A DNA stretch of 64,000 nt from Hippasteria phrygiana (Eukaryota; Echinodermata; Asteroidea; Valvatida; Goniasteridae), in contig JAZGUH010000928.1 in NCBI GenBank assembly GCA_037893225.1, forward strand, positions 496,001 to 560,000. The letters run 5' to 3'. Both the position numbers and the translations under genes were made by a program. Numbering within the stretch: position 1 is the first letter of the stretch; the number at the start of each line of letters is the position of its first letter. Shown piece after piece: positions 45,301 through 51,300 of this stretch. The notes under the pieces were generated by a model. It did not search any database. It saw nothing but the letters and a program-made list of their open reading frames with translations, and was not told the DNA's origin.

Positions 45301-48300
45301 CCATCAGAGTCGTATCTGTACATGCATATATTTTTTCAAATATTCAAACCGGCAAAAAGGTATTCGAATATTCAGTACATTTGGGACAGCCCTATTATGT
45401 TGAATGAAAGCTTTGTTTTAACAAGCTCCATCTATTCATTACACTTCCATTCAAGAACAATATAGTTGAAATATGAATGGATTAAGTACATGCAGGAACC
45501 AGGCAGGTGGTCCTCTTAAAACTGCGGCTATGGCCGTCGTCTGCATTCACGATGTTAAGAATTGGTACATTACTACTATAGAACTACCACTGACTTGTTC
45601 GAAGCATGCTTGCACCAGGTTGACAGGCATCATGTTTCTGATGGAGCAAGTAAAAACAGAGAAAACAAATAGTTATCTTGAAAAAAAAGCCAGGTAAATC
45701 ATGAAGTACGAGCAGTATTATAGGAAAGAACATCAGAAGTGGAAGGCACAGCAAACACTGAAAACAAATCTCTCATTTTACGGGCAATTCCATAAAATAT
45801 CCCGTCAGTACTAAGTGTTTATGTTTCTGCTAAAAGGTAGGAGAGCTTAGCATTTCAATCCTAGCTCAATCAAGGCTCAGGACGGAAATGTCAAGTCCTC
45901 CTACAGACACCAAGCACGATATGGGGCATAGGGGCACCCCCTCCCCCTCCTTTGTTCCTATACCCTAAACACACTCCAGACTATTGTTACCTAACACATC
46001 CCCCAGATTTCTGAAAAGAATTCCTGAGATTCCGGGAACACAATGACCAACACAAAAGAAGGGGGGGGGGGGGGGGAGGGGTTCCCTTTGCCCCATATCG
46101 TGCTTCATACATGTATGTTGCTACATTTCATCATTATGTACACAGCACCACGAAACAGGTGCAAAGTAGCAACATTTCCAATTGGGATTATGCTATTTCC
46201 TGAAAGTACTGTTGCTCATTTCTAGCCAATGCGACAAGCTTTTGAGAAAATGAAATCTCAAAGTCAGTGAACTGTGCGAATGCTACATGTACTCTCGATG
46301 CAATTATACAAATCACCTTAAAAACATGGTTTGAGACTGAATTCAGTTATAAAACTTGTACTACAATATGCACATACAGGATGTACATGTAGTTCTTGGT
46401 TCTCGTACCTGCAAACAGGTCTCCCAGTATTCATCACAACTTTTTAAAACAACAGGCATTTATTTGTTATTGTTATCGCACAACACAAGGTCAAAAGGCC
46501 TCTCAAGGTCACTCAATTTGTTAGAATTGTGAAAGATTATCTCGGGAAGCAGGTTATGTGTAAAGGAGTTCCAAAGAGAGGCAGTACAAGGGAAAGAATT
46601 TGAAGAGTATCTCACAGTACTAGCCTAGTACTAGCACAGTACTAGCCTAAAACAGTCGTGTTTTACAGTCACAATGCTGAAACACTGGCGTACATGTAAT
46701 ACAAAATAGCCTACTTTGTGTAAAGAATTGAAGATTATTTGAAAGACAAATCACCAGTCTCCTGGTCTAGTCTGGTCTTGGAGTCCAGGGTTCTCCATAG
46801 GGACAAATTAACGCAGGGCGGCAATTGCCGATAGGTAGGTACTGGTAGGCATTTTCAAGCCCGTGGCCCGGCCAGTGATCACCATGCACACCTTACCGTC
46901 CTTGGCAGCAAAATTCCTGACTATAGAATTAATAATGAATACTTAGACGGACTTGAGACAAGTTCAAACAGTGGTTCGTAAAAGAAACAAAAACAGCAGG
47001 ACAGTAAATTTAGAATGGAGGGTCATGATAGGAATGCGTGGCGGTAAAAACATAACCTGGGTCGTGGAGAACCCTTGGAGTCTGACAGACCAATGTGTCA
47101 ATCACTGGACTCGGTTCACCAGTCCAATGAGACATTCAAGCTTTGGCCACAGAGTGGAGACACAGGTCCAGCAGTGCTGTAGTCGAATCCCTGCAAGTCC
47201 TTTCACAAGTCCTTTCGCAAGTCCAGTCAGAAGTTATTTCATAAAGCTGGTCACAAGTAACTGGATGAACAATGACAGAGGAATGCCTTTGTCAAAGCTC
47301 ATTTGGAGGCTTGTGATTGGAATTAGGACTGGAGTACTTTTGATGGACTTGCAGGGACTTGTGATGGACTTGTGATGGACTCGACTACAGCCCTGGGGTC
47401 TAGACTGACCTGAGAAGATCTAAGATGGCATCCAGTGTGGTGATTTCCTGCTTGGTTTGTCCTTCACCAAATTCTTTCTTAGTCTCCGTCTTGCCTGGGT
47501 GTATACTCAGCACCAGGATGATTCCGATGATGACCGCGATGCATGTTGTCACCGAGTAGTACACCAGGGCTCGTAGGCCCAGCTTCCCACTTTCTTTTGT
47601 GTCTAGGCCAGTTAAACCTACCACAAAAATTAATCAGATGTGGGTAGGATTAAGGCAACGAAATAGGGGTGATTCGCAATAAAGGGCACCAACAAGAGTT
47701 TGTAAAGGAGAGGCAATTCTTCACACTGTGCATTTGAAACGGTCAACGTGTCCATCTAAACAGCATGTCATTTTGCACGAAACAACCAAAACTGATGCTA
47801 TTGTGACCAGTCGACATTTCGTCAACTGTCACTTACTCCATGTACATATTCTTTTATTGTCATTAGTGCGCCCTCTATATAAAAATGTAGTACGCCCTCT
47901 ATATAGAATGCTCTCTCTCTCTCTTCCGTGGGTCACGCCACTGCAGCATTGCATAAACGCAATGTCAGTTCACACCAGTTCACACCTTTTTGTAGCAATT
48001 ACATATTAACCGTATCCTATGTTCACAGCTTTTGCATAGGTTGGGCAAGCCTTTGTTTTCTTCAATATATATACTGCACATTGCAGTAGAGCTTTGCTTT
48101 TTCCTGCCTCAAAGCCTGAGCTGCGGTGTTGACATTTGTCAGAACGGTGTGAGCTAGCCGATTGTTTTATACACACTTCTGCTTGTTGCCTGCATGTACG
48201 CTGCAATTTACAGTGCTCCGTATCGTTAATTATAGCCCGACGGCTGAAATTTATCGTAAAAAATTTCTTTTGCTCCTGATTTTGCCAGTTCGCAATTTAT

Positions 48301-51300
48301 TAATATTGAGGACTGTGGCGTTGGCAATGGCAGTGGACCCTTGGTGAGTGAGTACCCTTTGTAAATTCATTCTTTTGTATTAGGCTATACATTAAAATTT
48401 TGTTTAAGATTGAAAACGTTGTGGCATATTTTGTGTGCTGACATATTGTGTCCAGAGTCGAGATTTATCTAGACATTTTCCTGATTCCATGAATTTAGGC
48501 GAGACGTCTCCCAGCTTTTCGGAAGATTATTTGATCCTAAAATTGGATTCTATCATTCCGAAATGACTTTTGCAACCCGGCAATCTTTTAATTTTGATAA
48601 CCATATTTTTGGAATTTTGAACCGTAGTTTTTGGTAGATGCAGTTCTGGTTTTGATATGTATTTTTCAATAATGCTAGGTGATTGAAATGCAACAGTGTT
48701 TCATGGATTTTTCCATTTTCCTCAAATCCCGCCCCAGGTGCCATTTAAGGTGCATTTTATGTCCTGGAGAAGTTTTGATTTTCATTTGGACATTTCCATA
48801 TAAAAATTAAGTTGATATATGATTGTCTAAGGGATAAGAATAAACTTTTACACTTGCAAGCGAGCAGTTAGCTTACATTTTAAGTAAACTGACCCACCAA
48901 ATCGTGTAAACCTTAATTGCTATGTAATCGGAAGTAGGTTGCCATAAAACGGAGAGATATTCTCGCAAAAACTCACAAATTGTGCATTTTATATCGCTGT
49001 TTAATGCATCGATATTTATAAAATGAGTGTAGAATTATTTGGATTGTTGATAATGGTTTGTTTACAGTGGATGTTAGCATACTAATACTGATGTACACCA
49101 GTAGCTGAGCATTCTTCCAGTGCAGCTTGAAATAAATTTATTAGACAACTGAAATAGCTTCGACAGACTAATGAAATCTTTTACAAAGTTCTCTTGAACA
49201 TTGTTTGGTCAGCATGGGGAAAAGATCTTAGAATTATAAATCAAAAGTAAGTGATTTTTAGGAAAGTGAAAACGAAATTAGAGAAGGGTTTATATTCTAA
49301 TGAATTGTTTCTAAAGTCATGAAATGCTTTAATCTAAAGCCTGAAACTTGTGCCAGTGCTGGTTCACCTTATGATTGTAATCTTTGTTTTGTATTTTCTA
49401 ATTTACAGATTGTCCAACCATATTGACTGTCGTTTTTATTTTGGGCATATGTGTGCCACGTGAGATAGATTTCCACACTGAAAAACAAAAGTAAATTATA
49501 ATTGAATAAAATCATCTCTATATTTTTGTAAATCAAGTCTTGCATTCCTGCTTCTGTTAATCTGCATCTCTGTTTCCTGATATTTATCTGGGGTTTGGGT
49601 ACTTATCTCCCCTATTCCCCCACCATGCAAAATAGGGCCTTGTATAGGGCCTTGGTCTTGAGGGCTAAAACCTTGGCCAATTGGCCTTGTGGAACAAGCT
49701 TTGGCCTTGACCATGAGGGTCAAAGCCTTGTCCTTGACCTTGAGGGTCAAAGCCTTTGCTCCAACACTGTTAACCAGACTTCCAAATGCTTTTTATTATT
49801 ACTATCCTGAAATATCTCGAGAAATACTCTTAGGATCAACGTGGAGGTATGGATAACTTGTCCACTGCATGCTTTAAAAATGGCCTCCGGTACTACTGCT
49901 CGATGGCATAATATATTTTGAATCACCCCTATTAATCCTTAGTTTTGATCAAAACAACCAAAATTCATGATGATAAATGGCATTTCAAAGGGTATACCTT
50001 AATCTTGGTGTCTATACAGAGACAGTCAATACAAAACCATTATTTTTTTTAATTTAATTTTATATTGGGTATCATGCCACAAGATTTCTTAGCTACGTGT
50101 AAATATATAGGTGAATTTTTTAATAATTGTTTTCTCATTCATGTTGCATTTCTTAAACCTAACCCTCTTCATGTTGTCCCAAGAGATCACGCTGAATCGA
50201 ACCACAAATGCTCGGAATGACAAAATCCAACAGGAACTGGCCACTTTTGGATATCACTGGATTTAGCATGGTTAGAGCCAGTAAAGACATAGGTTTACTC
50301 TGACACACAATAACCGCAACTGTAAACCGACTTGTCAGGCAAAGGAGCGACTTTTAATGAACAAGGCAAAACGTGGCACGTTGAGTTGATAAACGGCAAG
50401 AGAGAGAGAGCAGTCAAAGGTCGAGAGAGCGGTCAAAGGTCGCGAATGCTTGAGGGTGCAATCACAAGTACTGGCGTAGGGTAATAACTGATGCACAGTT
50501 TCACTATTGAATTCATAAAAATCATGTACAGAACACAAAATGTCACTTTCTATGGAAATTCCAACTTTTCAGTCTTATACTCAGGATATCCGTGTTTTAC
50601 TCTCGGATCCAACATCCAGAAAATCCCAGGGCGTGTGGATAAATGTACAAAAGTAATAGCCCAAAAGTATGTGGGATCTGGAGGTCAACAGTATGTCAAG
50701 TGGCACTGAAAGGGTTAAGTGAAATTCCTGATGCAGGAAGGGAAATGTGCGAGTAGGTCTGGGTAAACCAGAAAATAGTCACTTAAAGGGTCACTGAAAT
50801 AGAAAACAATGTTGGTCTTAATAAATGTGTCTGTTACTGTGGCTCATTTACGCTATTTTTCTACCTCTTTTCGAGCCCCCCACAATATCCGCTCAAAAAT
50901 TGCACCCTGTGACGTCACGGCCGCGAATTATTTTTTCCCAAACGTCATCCGAATGGATGCATTGTTGAGCGCCCTCTATAATACTTTTAATATACGTACG
51001 CATGTTATTAGGGCTCGGTATATAATGCAATGAATTCTTGATGACTGCTGAGTATTCCGATGGCCTAGTGGATACGGTGTTAGACTGAGGTAGAAGATTG
51101 TGGGTTCGAGACCTTAACGTTACCAACGTTTTTTTATTTTTTTATTTCTGGCTTTGGAGGATTTTTAAATGTAGTGTACACGATTGGTAATCCTCAATTT
51201 TTTATTTGTTTACTGAATTATTACGATATATGCATTTGTACCTTACTAGACTGTAAGTTAATAGTAGTCTCAATCATCCTGTGAAATGATGGCACCAGGT

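Noticed and set aside
46395..46432. Alternative micro-exon between exons 2 and 4
   Set aside because: A reading between TTTAAAAAG and GTACGAG fits the phases but lacks the conserved block. The exon at 45595-45637 has it and fits better.
51052..51115. Working tRNA gene on the plus strand
   Set aside because: Good A and B boxes but no acceptor stem; it is embedded in a transposon.
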